From the NCBI RefSeq assembly GCF_001552215.1, contig NZ_BCQT01000010.1, positions 124,001 through 188,000 on the forward strand: a DNA stretch of 64,000 nt, read 5' to 3'. A program made the position numbers and the translations under genes. This document shows, one piece after another, positions 35,561-44,338 of the stretch; position 1 is the stretch's first letter, and the number at the start of each line of letters is the position of its first letter. The notes under the pieces were generated by a model. That model saw only the letters and a program-made list of their open reading frames with translations, searched no databases and was not told the DNA's origin. The stretch comes from Actinomadura macra NBRC 14102. GTDB taxonomy: Bacteria > Actinomycetota > Actinomycetes > Streptosporangiales > Streptosporangiaceae.

Positions 35561-36949
35561 CTACCCCCGAGGCGCCTGTGGAGGCCCGCCGTCACGTGGC
35601 GGCTGCCACGGCTGCGCGGGTGCCTGCGGCTGGTACTGCGGCGGTCCCTGAGGCTGACCCGGCTGGCCGTACGGCCCAGGTCTGCCCGGCTGCATCGGCG
35701 GCGGGAAGTCGGGCCGCCCACCGGACGGCTGCATCGGCGGCTGAGCCTGCCCGAACCCCGGCGGCACACCGGGCCCGAACCCGGACCCGGGCGGAGGCGG
35801 TCCGGGCGGGCCGCCCCTCTTACGCCGGGTGAAGAAGAACGCGAAGACGCAGATCCCGATCCCGACGGCCGCGATGGCCGCGTAGCCGATGATGTCGCCG
35901 GTGCCCAGGCTGTCCGACTTCGGCTTCGCCACCGGTGAAGCACTGGCCTTCTTGTTCCTCTTCGCCCACCGGTCGTAGTCCTCGAAGACGGGATTCGCCG
36001 TCCCCTTCGGAACCCGCCCAGTGAGCACCCGGTTGGGCCGGATCACTCCGTAGCCAGTCCGGTTGTCCTTGCCCTTGGCGTCAAGGTCGAGCGCGGACGC
36101 GATGAGCTGCCGCACCATCTCACGGTTCGACATGTCGGGAAACCTGGCCCGCAGCAACGCGATCGCCCCGGATGTCAGCGCGGACGCTGCGCTTGTACCG
36201 CTACCGCTGGACAATTGCCCGTTCCTGACGACCACGGCGATTCTCTCACCGGGCGCCGATACCATCACATACGGTTGACGTTGTGTCTTCTCCCACGCCC
36301 TGCTCTGTGCACTAATGGCCCCTACCGCCAGGACACCCTTGCAGTTGGCCGGAGAGTTGGAGGCGTTGGCGCCGGCTCCGTCATTGCCTGCGCCCGCGAC
36401 CACGATCGCGTCCTTGTCCAGTGCGTAAGCGACAGATTGCTGCAAATCATCAGGACAGGTACCGGGTACCGCCTGGGACAAGTTGATGACCTTGGCTCCA
36501 CGGTCCGCCGCAAAACGAATTCCCTTTGCATAGGCGGTAGTACTCTGGGCCACGATCGGAAGGATCTTGGCGTCGGGCGCGACACCGAGGAAGCCCGTCC
36601 TGCTTCCCTGTGAGGCGATCAGCGATGCCATGGCGGTGCCGTGGCCTTCCAACTCGCCGGTGTCAGAGTCGGTCCGGCCGTCCCCGCCACCGTTCTCCGC
36701 GTCCATCCCGGAGAGCACCACGTCACCCAGATCAGGCACATTCGCCTGGATGCCGGTGTCAATTACCGCGACGGTAACGCCCTTGCCTTTGGTGGCAGGC
36801 CAAAGGAGATTGTCTACTCCCCACGATGTGAACCACCATTCCTGAGGCAGGGGACGGGCCGACGCCGCGGCCGCTCCAGGTGCGGCAAGCCCTCCTAGAA
36901 AGAGCAAGGCAAGGCTCGCGCTAACCAGTTTTTGCCGTCGCTGCCGCAT
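35561..36949 (-). CDS. mycP: Mycosin, T7SS subtilisin-like protease
   Basis: Membrane-anchored S8 protease of the type VII system. A signal peptide (about residues 1-29) is followed by the catalytic domain with Asp64 (VAVIDTGI), His103 (EGHGTAMAS) and Ser253 (SGSGTSAAS); Asn189 is in the oxyanion position. A C-terminal membrane helix (DIIGYAAIAAVGIGICVFAFFF) precedes a basic stretch and a long Pro/Gln/Gly-rich cytoplasmic tail, which is unusual because mycosins normally end soon after the helix. I chose ATG at 36949 because GAGGAG lies five bases upstream. It is separated from the substrate gene upstream by a strong terminator. A second mycosin is encoded at 51632. Confidence 0.92.
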   Translation of the reverse strand: MRQRRQKLVSASLALLFLGGLAAPGAAAASARPLPQEWWFTSWGVDNLLWPATKGKGVTVAVIDTGIQANVPDLGDVVLSGMDAENGGGDGRTDSDTGELEGHGTAMASLIASQGSRTGFLGVAPDAKILPIVAQSTTAYAKGIRFAADRGAKVINLSQAVPGTCPDDLQQSVAYALDKDAIVVAGAGNDGAGANASNSPANCKGVLAVGAISAQSRAWEKTQRQPYVMVSAPGERIAVVVRNGQLSSGSGTSAASALTSGAIALLRARFPDMSNREMVRQLIASALDLDAKGKDNRTGYGVIRPNRVLTGRVPKGTANPVFEDYDRWAKRNKKASASPVAKPKSDSLGTGDIIGYAAIAAVGIGICVFAFFFTRRKRGGPPGPPPPGSGFGPGVPPGFGQAQPPMQPSGGRPDFPPPMQPGRPGPYGQPGQPQGPPQYQPQAPAQPWQPPRDGGPPQAPRG

Positions 36950-36985
36950 CGGCACTCCTCGTCGCAAGCGTTCGGTTCCACAAAA

Positions 36986-37022
36986 GCATAGGCAGGACAG
37001 GTCCAGCCTGTCCTGCCTATGC
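36986..37022 (-). terminator. Rho-independent terminator after the large T7SS substrate gene
   Basis: A perfect 16-bp inverted repeat (36986-37001 and 37007-37022, 5-base loop) is followed on the minus strand by TTTTG. It is 30 bases past the stop of the 413-residue substrate gene and just ahead of the mycosin start. It would separate substrate transcription from mycosin transcription. Confidence 0.88.
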
Positions 37023-37052
37023 CGTCAGCCCAGCTATCACCACAGCTCAACG

Positions 37053-38294
37053 TCAGCCGATGACGGGTGGCGCGGTGTCGTCGTTACCGCCCCAGACATC
37101 CTCGTCCTCGGTCAGCCACGTGCTGCGCTCGCGCTCCTCGCCGTCACCACCACCGTGGCCGCCGGCACCCATGGGCATGCCCATGCCGGACATCCCACCG
37201 CCCTTGCCGAGGCCGGCGGCGCCGCCCATCAGGCCGCCGGGCCCACCGAGGCCACCGCCGAGGCCACCGCCGGGACCGCCGCCCAGGCCGCCTGCGCCGA
37301 GACCGCCACCGGGGCCGCCGCCAAGTCCGCCGCCGCCCGCGCCGGGACCGAGCCCACCGCCGCCACCGCCGGGGCCGGGTGGCAGACTGGCCAGGTCCGT
37401 GCCCGGACCGCCAGAGCCGCTACCGGGACCGCCGGGCAGGTTGGGTCCGCCACCGGGACCGTTGGGCCCGCCCGGACCGCCGGGGCCGTTCGGCAGGTCA
37501 GGCCCGCCTCCGGGACCACCCGGACCATTGGGGCCGTTAGGCCCGTTGGGGTTGTCCGGGCCCTTGGGGATGTCGGGTCCGCCGCCGGGTCCCTTCGGCA
37601 GGTCGCCGCCACCGGGGCCACCACCACCGGGCATCTTCGGATTCTTCGGACCGCCACCCGGCTTTTCTGGCGTTTGCGGCAGATCCTTGTCCATGACGCT
37701 GGGGTCGGGCATGTCCTGGCGGATGTCCGCCGGGAAGTTGTTGTTCGAGTTCTTGGTGCCGTTGTTGATGGCGTCCATCACGTCGTCGGCGGCCCAGTTG
37801 TTGCCGATCAGGCCCGCGATCGCGGTGGGAGCGGTGACGGGGTTGATCGCCATCGCGCGCGCGCCCCAGTTCGCGACGTCCTTGACCCAGCTGTCGTTCG
37901 CGCTGCCGGAGCCGTAGGACTGCTTCCACTGCCGCTGCTGCTTCGCGTGCGTCGTCAACGCGGTGCCCGTGTTCGAGGCCTTGGTCTCGATCTCCTGGGC
38001 CTGCCGGTAGGCCTTGTTCATCTGGTTCATGGCCTTCTCGGCGTCATCGCCGCCCCAGGCCTCGACCATGCGCTTCGACTGGTTGTAGATGAGGTCGACC
38101 GACTCGTTCATCCGCTTCGACAGCCCGTTGTACGTGGTCGCCCCGGTGTCGAGCTTCTCCGGATGCATGCTGTCGACGATCTGCTTGACCTTGTCGAACT
38201 GGTCTTCCCAGACCTTCAGCATCCCCCAGCCGCCGGTGCCCTCGCCACCGGTCTGGATGTTGTCCTGCCTGATCTTCTGGTTCTGCTTGGTCAC
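37053..38294 (-). CDS. Large T7SS substrate: WXG-like helical domain with Gly/Pro-rich tail
   Basis: The N-terminal about 170 residues are helical, with WGGDD (a W-x-G turn) between two long helices, as in PPE/WXG-superfamily substrates. From about residue 205 to 385 the chain is almost entirely Gly, Pro and Asn with GGPGG-type repeats. The last 25 residues break that pattern with an acidic, Trp-containing motif, STWLTEDEDVWGG, that looks conserved rather than low-complexity. There is no signal peptide, as expected for a T7SS substrate. An exact Y-x-x-x-[DE] export motif is not obvious (YRQAQE is one residue off). GTG at 38294 follows GAGGGG. It lies 34 bp after the 123-residue gene. Confidence 0.78.
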   Translation of the reverse strand: MTKQNQKIRQDNIQTGGEGTGGWGMLKVWEDQFDKVKQIVDSMHPEKLDTGATTYNGLSKRMNESVDLIYNQSKRMVEAWGGDDAEKAMNQMNKAYRQAQEIETKASNTGTALTTHAKQQRQWKQSYGSGSANDSWVKDVANWGARAMAINPVTAPTAIAGLIGNNWAADDVMDAINNGTKNSNNNFPADIRQDMPDPSVMDKDLPQTPEKPGGGPKNPKMPGGGGPGGGDLPKGPGGGPDIPKGPDNPNGPNGPNGPGGPGGGPDLPNGPGGPGGPNGPGGGPNLPGGPGSGSGGPGTDLASLPPGPGGGGGGLGPGAGGGGLGGGPGGGLGAGGLGGGPGGGLGGGLGGPGGLMGGAAGLGKGGGMSGMGMPMGAGGHGGGDGEERERSTWLTEDEDVWGGNDDTAPPVIG

Positions 38295-38328
38295 CAGCGC
38301 TCACCCCTCGTCATCACGTCTGTGCCGG

Positions 38329-38700
38329 TCACGTGTAGTTGCCGGGAGACCCCGCGTTCTGGACACCGTGCTTGGAATTGTCGTCCGCGTTACGGTGGGT
38401 CTTCTCCGAATTGCGGATCGCCTGGATCACGCTCTCGTACGCGGTGATGAACTGGGTGTAGGTGTTGCCGATCTGCATCTTCGCGGCGGAAACGGTGCCG
38501 TAAAGGCTGCGGCCCGCGGTGTAGTTTCCGAGCGATGCCTCGCTCGGTGAGTCGTCCTCTAGCTTGTCGTCATAGCGCAGACTCTTCAGCGCGCGCAGAT
38601 CCTTCTCAAGCTTGTCCGCGATGTCCTTGAGGGTGTCGTGGTGGACACCGATCTCCTTGCCGCCCGTCGACGGCAGGCTGTTCGGGTGGGGGGGTGCCAT
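38329..38700 (-). CDS. Small helical ESX-like protein
   Basis: A 123-residue protein with no signal peptide. Predicted helices flank a central loop (KLEDDSPSEASLGNYTAG). The second half (TQFITAYESVIQAIRNSEKTHRN) is a long amphipathic helix. It lacks W-x-G, yet has the size and two-helix layout of ESX proteins and is placed with two WXG100 genes. AGGAGG nine bases upstream makes the ATG start firm. It could be the secretion partner of the 413-residue substrate encoded just downstream; this pairing is inferred from the 34-bp spacing. Confidence 0.75.
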   Translation of the reverse strand: MAPPHPNSLPSTGGKEIGVHHDTLKDIADKLEKDLRALKSLRYDDKLEDDSPSEASLGNYTAGRSLYGTVSAAKMQIGNTYTQFITAYESVIQAIRNSEKTHRNADDNSKHGVQNAGSPGNYT

Positions 38701-38860
38701 CTTCGCTTACCTCCTGTCAGCCTCTTGCCCCCTGAGCGGCTGTGTCTGGGAGACAAGACGGCACAGCTCTGGTCTTCGTTTGGGGTGAAGCGAGCCCCGG
38801 CCGTAAACACGGCCAGGGCCACCTCACGCCGGCGTCCAGCGGACGGGGTCGAACCTGCGG

Positions 38861-39148
38861 TCAGCCCCAGATGCCCGAGTTGGAACGCTCCGCCTGCTGG
38901 TAGTTGTCGTGCGCGTCGCGGATGGCGAGACCAAGCTGTGCAACGACGTTCTGCATGTCCTTGGCGGCGCCGTCCCACTGCTTCTGGAACACCCAGTAGG
39001 CCTCCTGCGCGGAGCCCTCCCACTCGTTGAGCTTCGTCCGGAGCTTGCCCTCCAGGTCGTTCAGCTCGTCCATCAGAGCGCGCGCGGCCTTGCTGAACTG
39101 TGCCTCGCCCTCGGTCAGGCCACCGAAATTGGCCCTCGTGTAGCTCAT
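38861..39148 (-). CDS. WXG100 protein (EsxA/EsxB-like)
   Basis: A canonical WXG100 protein of 95 residues. It has two helices joined by the turn W43-E-G45 and the C-terminal export motif Y83-x-x-x-E87 (YQQAE). No signal peptide is present. A good ribosome site (GGAGAAGGGG) precedes the ATG. It is 43 bp downstream of the other WXG100 gene, so the two probably encode a secreted heterodimer like EsxA-EsxB. Which one corresponds to EsxA or EsxB cannot be decided by eye. Confidence 0.93.
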   Translation of the reverse strand: MSYTRANFGGLTEGEAQFSKAARALMDELNDLEGKLRTKLNEWEGSAQEAYWVFQKQWDGAAKDMQNVVAQLGLAIRDAHDNYQQAERSNSGIWG

Positions 39149-39191
39149 GTTTCCCCTTCTCCAGCCGTCGTCACCTAAATGTGAGAGTTGC

Positions 39192-39512
39192 TCAGGTAGA
39201 GCCGTTGAGCAGGGCCTGAACCTTGTTCACGGCCTGCTCCGACATCTCTTCCTTGGACTCGTAGGTGATCTTGGTCTGGACGAGGCTCTGGTGCATACCC
39301 TCCAGGGCCCGCAGCACCTTGCCGAAGTCCTCGTTGAAACGGTTGAACACCGTCTCGAAGGCCATCGAGGCGTTGCCCTCCCAGGCGCCACGCACCTGCT
39401 GCTTGTGGCCCTCAAGCTGGGTCTGCAACCCCTTGATGATGTTCGCGGACGCGTCAATGTCGTCCGCGGCCTGCTTCATGGATGCTCTGTTGACGGCAGA
39501 CTGCTGCCCCAT
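39192..39512 (-). CDS. WXG100 protein (EsxA/EsxB-like)
   Basis: A WXG100 protein of 106 residues with turn W44-E-G46 and export motif Y84-x-x-x-E88 (YESKE). Both helices are amphipathic. GGAGG precedes the ATG. It is the first gene of the esx pair and is separated from eccB by 242 bp that probably contain the promoter for the substrate genes. Confidence 0.93.
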   Translation of the reverse strand: MGQQSAVNRASMKQAADDIDASANIIKGLQTQLEGHKQQVRGAWEGNASMAFETVFNRFNEDFGKVLRALEGMHQSLVQTKITYESKEEMSEQAVNKVQALLNGST

Positions 39513-39754
39513 CAGTCACCTCCAGTGACTTGTACCGTGACCCGCGGTCGTGAGCTGGGCATAGACGCCGGGTCAACGCCTTAAGCCCCCGTTTCGGCAG
39601 CGCAAAGGACCCTGAGGCCGGTGATGGCGGGGGGTCGCACCGCAGAGTAACCCACACTTTAGGTGTCGTACCTCATGCTGTCCATCCGTTTCACATGACG
39701 ATTAGACGCAATCAGCCCTCTAGTGGTTTCGCATCGTTGCCGAAGTCTTCACAA

Positions 39755-41164
39755 TCAGTTCCCCGGCGGCGTCGTGGCACCGACTGGTGCCGTGACGGCG
39801 GCCGGGTCGAGGACCGGGCCCTGGGCGATGAGGTCGAGGACACCCGCGGGCACCTTTGAGGCGTTGCCGGGCAGTGCGTATCCGAGCTTCTCGGCCGTCT
39901 CATTGTCCTTGATGGGGAAACGTTTTCCCTCGGCCACCAGGTAATAGGTGTTGACCTCATTCGCCTTTCCCGGACTCGGGACGCGGCCGGCCAGTGCCGC
40001 GCTGCCGGGCGGGAACACCAGCTGGTCGGCACCGGTCGGCTGGGCGGTGTCGGGCGGGGCCGGCAGGTCGCCGCCGAGGGTGAGCGTGGCGTCGGAGTTG
40101 CCGCTCGGGTCGGAGTACACCGCGCACAGCGGGCTCGTCTCCTTGAACGGGACGATGCTCGGCGCCTTGCCCTCCAGCTGACGGTCGCGCAGCGGACGCG
40201 CGGACTGCGGCGTCGTATTGACCCGGCCCGCGTCGACCTCGATGGGACGGACGGGCTGGTTCCCGTACGCCTTCCGGATCTGCGGGTCGGCGACCAGGAG
40301 ATCCCGCTGCAACGGGGTGACCTGCGCGAGGCCGTCGCTCACCAGGACGTACGAGGACGTCGCGCCGGAAGCCGTGTGCACACTGAAGATCTGGCCGACC
40401 CTGCCGTTGCCGAGCGGACCCTGAGCGGGCTGGCCGAGGGCCGGGAGCTGGGGGGCGGCGAAGTCGGGGCCCTGCGTGACGGAGTTGAGCCACTTGCCGG
40501 CGATCTGGGTCGCGCCGGCGCCGAGCGTGGTCAGCGCGTACTGCGGCATCCGCATCCGGGTGTTGCGCCAGATCAGCCAGTTCTGCCCGTCCGCGGCGAC
40601 GACCATCGCCTGGTCGGAGCGCAGTTCCGTGCCGCCGACCCGGCGGCCCGCGGTGAGCGTCACCATCGACCGGCGTCCGAGGGAGGTGCTCTCGACCGCC
40701 CGCACGCACACCGCCCACGGCGCCCGGGTCAGCTTCTTGGAGTCGGGGAGGGTGTTCGGGGCACCGGCAATACCGATCGTCGGGCCGCGTTCGTATTTGG
40801 TGAGAGAATTGCTGGACACCGTCCGGCGGCTCTTGGCGTCGGCGCCGGCGACGAGCCGCGCGGATACGTAGTTGCTTACCGGACACAGCTTGCCGTTCTC
40901 GCACCATACATAACGCGCACCGGTCTCCTTTTCGACTATCAGCATTCCCGCTTTCTCCAGCCCGGTGGCGCCGCCCGGACGGATGATTCCGAAAATGCCG
41001 AAAGCCGCCATGCACAGGATCCCGATCATGATGCCACTGAACGCGGCGATGTTCATCCTGCGCAGCGGGAGTTCGGGATTGTCGGGCTCGCCGGAGACGA
41101 GCGCGAGCGACGCTCGCTGGCTCATCAGGCGGTGTGCTTGCAGAAGGTCCTTGCGAGTCTGCAC
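39755..41164 (-). CDS. eccB: T7SS core component EccB
   Basis: EccB is the mostly extracytoplasmic subunit of the ESX membrane complex. A cytoplasmic N-terminus opens QTRKDLLQAHRLMSQRASLALV, the usual EccB start. One membrane helix (IAAFSGIMIGILCMAAFGIFGII) is followed by a long outer domain. That domain has the Cys pair WCENGKLCPVSN, the repeated R-domains and NTRMRMP typical of the family. Length (469 residues) is normal. It follows eccD by nine bases and is the last core gene of that operon. Confidence 0.95.
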   Translation of the reverse strand: MQTRKDLLQAHRLMSQRASLALVSGEPDNPELPLRRMNIAAFSGIMIGILCMAAFGIFGIIRPGGATGLEKAGMLIVEKETGARYVWCENGKLCPVSNYVSARLVAGADAKSRRTVSSNSLTKYERGPTIGIAGAPNTLPDSKKLTRAPWAVCVRAVESTSLGRRSMVTLTAGRRVGGTELRSDQAMVVAADGQNWLIWRNTRMRMPQYALTTLGAGATQIAGKWLNSVTQGPDFAAPQLPALGQPAQGPLGNGRVGQIFSVHTASGATSSYVLVSDGLAQVTPLQRDLLVADPQIRKAYGNQPVRPIEVDAGRVNTTPQSARPLRDRQLEGKAPSIVPFKETSPLCAVYSDPSGNSDATLTLGGDLPAPPDTAQPTGADQLVFPPGSAALAGRVPSPGKANEVNTYYLVAEGKRFPIKDNETAEKLGYALPGNASKVPAGVLDLIAQGPVLDPAAVTAPVGATTPPGN

Positions 41165-41173
41165 GCGGCGCTC

Positions 41174-42571
41174 CTATCCGGCGAGCCCGCGCATGTACGC
41201 GAACAGCCCGCACTCTCCGAGGGCCAGCGGGATGAGGGCGATCAGCAGGAACATCTCCAGGATGTCGCCCGCGCGGTTCCAGAACGGCGACGGCCGATGG
41301 CCCGGAAGCCACAGGCCGACCCCCACCACGATGGTGGTCGCCGCCACCAGGGGAAGGAGCGCCCCGGCGGCCATGGTCAGCGGGGACGCGTCCCACGCGA
41401 GCGCGATGGCCAGCACCCCGAGGCCGACCATGCCGGGCACCAGCAGTGCCAGGCGCTGGACGCGACCGCGGAACAACCGGGAGCGCAGCAGCAACAGGAC
41501 GGAGATGACCGCGGCGGTGACCGGCCCGAGCCACCCGTCGCGGAACGCCGACGGGATCTGCCCGAGGATGCCCACGAGTCCAAGGCCCACGGTGAAGCCG
41601 GTGATGAACCGGTCGGCCCGCCCGGTGCGGGTCAGCACCTGCTGCCCGTCCACCATGATGGTGTCGCGGCGCAGATCCTCCGCGCTCTGCGGTACCGGCG
41701 GCAGCGTGACCTTGGAGAACCGGAAGGCCAGCGTGGGGGTGAGCGGCGTCAGCATCATCGCGACCACGACCACGACCGCCGCGATCCCGGCCGCCGACAG
41801 GTTCTCGAACAGCAGCGCGACGCCGGAGCCGGCGGCGCCGAGGAAGCCGCCGACCACCGAGCCCCAGAACACCGAGGCCCCGTCGGTGACGCCCACGGCC
41901 GCGATCACCGCGACGAGCGCCAGGACGCCGAACCCCGCCAGGGTGTTGAGCGCGTCCAGTTCGGTGAAGGCGTGGTCCCGTGCCGGACCGAGCAGCCCCG
42001 CGAGGAAGGCGTGCGGCAGCGCGGCGAACGCCAGCACCGTCCCGGCCTTCGCGTCGCCCGCCGCCCGCGACGCCACCACGGCCCCGACGATGAGCAGCAG
42101 GCTGATCACTCCGGCGGCCGCGGCGGGGACGATCCAGGACGGTCCGGCGAGCAGGATGATGGCGGCGGCGAAGGCCGACCCGCCCGCCCCGACGCCGAGG
42201 GCGAAGGCCCGGGTCCATTCGGGACGCCAGCGGTCGCGCCGGTCCTTGACGGCCGTCGCCACCACGTCCGCCACGTCGTCGAACGCCAGCTCCGGAAGCT
42301 GTGACATCCCCGGCCGCAGGTAGAGGATCTCCCCGTCACGCAGGCCCGCCTGCGCGGGGGTCGCCGCACCGTCGAAGGGCGCCTCGTCCAGCCGTTGCAG
42401 GACCCACCCGCCGTGGGCCAACCCGGCGTCGGCCATCTGGCTGCCGGAGTAGTGCAGGATCGCCGGGAAGAACTGGGCGAAGGGCACATGGGCGGGGAGC
42501 GAGATATCGATGCGGCGCTTGGGGGCCACCACCGTGACCCTGCACAGCTCCGCCCCGGTGACTGAAGCCAC
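41174..42571 (-). CDS. eccD: T7SS core component EccD
   Basis: EccD forms the membrane channel ring of the ESX complex. An N-terminal ubiquitin-like domain (about residues 8-90, CRVTVVAPKRRIDISLPAHVPF to LRDGEILYLRP) is followed by about 11 hydrophobic segments. This matches the family in length (465 residues) and helix number. It is the first gene of the leftward eccD-eccB transcription unit, and its upstream region is shared with the divergent accessory module at 42888. Confidence 0.95.
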   Translation of the reverse strand: MASVTGAELCRVTVVAPKRRIDISLPAHVPFAQFFPAILHYSGSQMADAGLAHGGWVLQRLDEAPFDGAATPAQAGLRDGEILYLRPGMSQLPELAFDDVADVVATAVKDRRDRWRPEWTRAFALGVGAGGSAFAAAIILLAGPSWIVPAAAAGVISLLLIVGAVVASRAAGDAKAGTVLAFAALPHAFLAGLLGPARDHAFTELDALNTLAGFGVLALVAVIAAVGVTDGASVFWGSVVGGFLGAAGSGVALLFENLSAAGIAAVVVVVAMMLTPLTPTLAFRFSKVTLPPVPQSAEDLRRDTIMVDGQQVLTRTGRADRFITGFTVGLGLVGILGQIPSAFRDGWLGPVTAAVISVLLLLRSRLFRGRVQRLALLVPGMVGLGVLAIALAWDASPLTMAAGALLPLVAATTIVVGVGLWLPGHRPSPFWNRAGDILEMFLLIALIPLALGECGLFAYMRGLAG

Positions 42572-42887
42572 TGAACTTCCTCACGTGTAGGCACGGCCCC
42601 ATTGGGAGCATCCGGACACCGGCGAGAACCGTAACAACATAGACCGCTCGACCCGGCCCCCGCGACCGGCCCGAACGTCACAGTTCGACGTTGCCTGCGC
42701 CTTCCGGGTTCCGAAGCAGCGGCCGAAACCGGAGTAGTGCAGCGTCCGAATGACCGCGATCTGGATAACTCTCCGGTGTCCTCTGCTCTCGTTACCGTAG
42801 CCTTGCAGACCGGCCGCACAGGGCCGTCAATGTCGAGTCAGGCAGCCGGCTCCATCGAGCGTTCCCCTCCCGGAATGGAGACTTTCC
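42572..42887. other. 316-bp divergent intergenic region between eccD and accessory module A
   Basis: No gene is supported here. The region should contain the promoters for eccD-eccB leftward and for the module A genes rightward. It has small AT-richer patches around 42625-42640 (GTAACAACATAG) and 42785-42800 (CGTTACCGTAG), but I could not assign -35/-10 pairs with confidence. A GGAG eight bases before the TTG at 42888 is the ribosome site of the rightward gene. Confidence 0.5.
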
Positions 42888-43358
42888 TTGGGCGAGAACA
42901 AAGTCGCCAAGTTCCTGAACGGCCCGAACCCGAACCTCGCCCCCTCACCTTCGGCCCCGGGAAGCAACGGGACGAGCAGCGGGGGCGGAACGAAAAGCGG
43001 GACGCCGTCCCCCACTCCCGGACCCACGCCCACGACGACCGGGGGAGGCAAGACGAGCGGCGAGGTGCGGTTCGCACCCGACGAGCTGAAGAAGCTCGGC
43101 GCCGCCGTCGAGAAGGAGCTCATGGAGCTGTTCAAGCAGGCGCGTTACAAGCTCGACGCCGAGCCCCGCGACGTCCAGCCCGACGCCTACACGATGTTCG
43201 CCATCTCCGCCGCGCTGACCTACACGCAGATGATCGAGTTCGCCGACCAGGATCTGATCGACAAGAGCAAGCACGCCATGGAGATCAACGACCGGCTGGT
43301 CAAGACGGCCGGGATCCAGGAAGAGGCCGAGCGCGCGTCCACCCTCGGCGGCATCTGA
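42888..43358 (+). CDS. Module A: small ESX-like helical protein with Pro/Ser/Thr-rich N-terminus
   Basis: A 156-residue protein. The first 55 residues are Pro/Gly/Ser/Thr-rich and disordered. The remaining 100 form helices beginning VRFAPDELKKLGAAVEKELMEL and ending LVKTAGIQEEAERAS. That helical part aligns with the 103-residue protein at 49463 (IKFKGPALRKLGADIEK), so the two are paralogues. TTG start with GGAG eight bases upstream. Its stop overlaps the next start by one base (TGATG). No signal peptide; probably a T7SS-associated partner of the following WXG-like membrane protein. Confidence 0.75.
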   Translation: MGENKVAKFLNGPNPNLAPSPSAPGSNGTSSGGGTKSGTPSPTPGPTPTTTGGGKTSGEVRFAPDELKKLGAAVEKELMELFKQARYKLDAEPRDVQPDAYTMFAISAALTYTQMIEFADQDLIDKSKHAMEINDRLVKTAGIQEEAERASTLGGI

Positions 43359-44293
43359 TGTCCGCCGAGGCGCTCGACGCCGCCGAAGGGCTCGCGAAGG
43401 CCGCCTACTTCGAGTCCCTCTGGGTGGCCGTGGTCATCCCGGCGGCGATCCCGATCGTGCCGATCATCTACCAGGCCCAGGGCAATCCGGGGAAGCTGTG
43501 GCGGGCGGCCGACGGCTGGAAGGACATGGTCGACCAGCTGGAGAAGTCCCAGCAGAAGATCGAGGAGCTGTCGCGGCTCGTCGCCCAGAGCCAGTGGGCG
43601 GGCGACGACCGTGTGGCCTTCGAGAAGAAGATGAACGACTACTCCGACCAGATCGACTTCGCCATCGCGATGGCGTGGTCGGTCATCGCGGCGCTGTACG
43701 TCCTGGCCGTCCTCATCGGGATCTTCATCTACCTGATGTTCGTCATCATGACGCTGCTGACGATCTTCGCCACGGCGATCGTCATCGCCGCGGGCACCAT
43801 CGTCGGCGCGCCGGCCGCACTGGAACTGGAAGCGCAGGCGAACCAGTTCGCCTCGATGGCCTACCGCGTCCTCAGCGTCGGCTCGAAGGTGATCGAGAAG
43901 ACCTCGACAGGGGTTGCGTACATCTGGAGTGCGCTACTCGCCATAAACATGACCGGTCAGGCGTTCAACGGGAACACCGACGTCCTGACGACCTTTGTGA
44001 AGGCGGGCTTGAACGGTGCGGACGACATGCTCAAGGGCGCGCTTGCATACCTGCTCACCAAGCGCACCGCGGAGGTCTTCGGGGCTAACCCCGCCTCGCG
44101 ATGGGGCGTTCCACTCTCTTCCCGGGTCGCGCCGCTGACCACCGGCGAAAAACTGGCCGCCGGTCTGGGGACCGCTGACACGCTCGACGGATCGAACGTG
44201 CTGGCCACTCCCTGGGCGAACACGGGCGACTCCTACGGCAGCGAGGACGACGCCGGACGGAAATATGTCGACGAGACCCAGCCGCACCGCTGA
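43358..44293 (+). CDS. Module A: WXG-like membrane protein
   Basis: A 311-residue protein. A hydrophobic segment (about residues 20-42) is followed by a helical region containing SQWAGDDRVAF, a W-x-G turn between helices. A large hydrophobic block of two or three helices follows at about 108-155 (IAMAWSVIAALYVLAVLIGIF). The C-terminal about 140 residues are mixed and end in an acidic, Gly/Asp-rich tail. The W-x-G-D-D-R turn followed by helices also occurs in the 220-residue protein at 49789, so these are paralogues. WXG domains fused to membrane helices suggest either a T7SS substrate that inserts into membranes or an accessory membrane subunit. Confidence 0.72.
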   Translation: MSAEALDAAEGLAKAAYFESLWVAVVIPAAIPIVPIIYQAQGNPGKLWRAADGWKDMVDQLEKSQQKIEELSRLVAQSQWAGDDRVAFEKKMNDYSDQIDFAIAMAWSVIAALYVLAVLIGIFIYLMFVIMTLLTIFATAIVIAAGTIVGAPAALELEAQANQFASMAYRVLSVGSKVIEKTSTGVAYIWSALLAINMTGQAFNGNTDVLTTFVKAGLNGADDMLKGALAYLLTKRTAEVFGANPASRWGVPLSSRVAPLTTGEKLAAGLGTADTLDGSNVLATPWANTGDSYGSEDDAGRKYVDETQPHR

Positions 44294-44304
44294 ACCAGGC
44301 CTGG

Positions 44305-44338
44305 CCCGGACCACGGGCGCCATCAATCGTGGTCCGGG
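44305..44338. terminator. Hairpin between convergent module A genes
   Basis: A perfect 11-bp inverted repeat (44305-44315 and 44328-44338) with a 12-base loop lies between the stops at 44293 and 44323; its right arm reaches into the last codons of the leftward gene. It is a likely bidirectional terminator. Confidence 0.6.
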
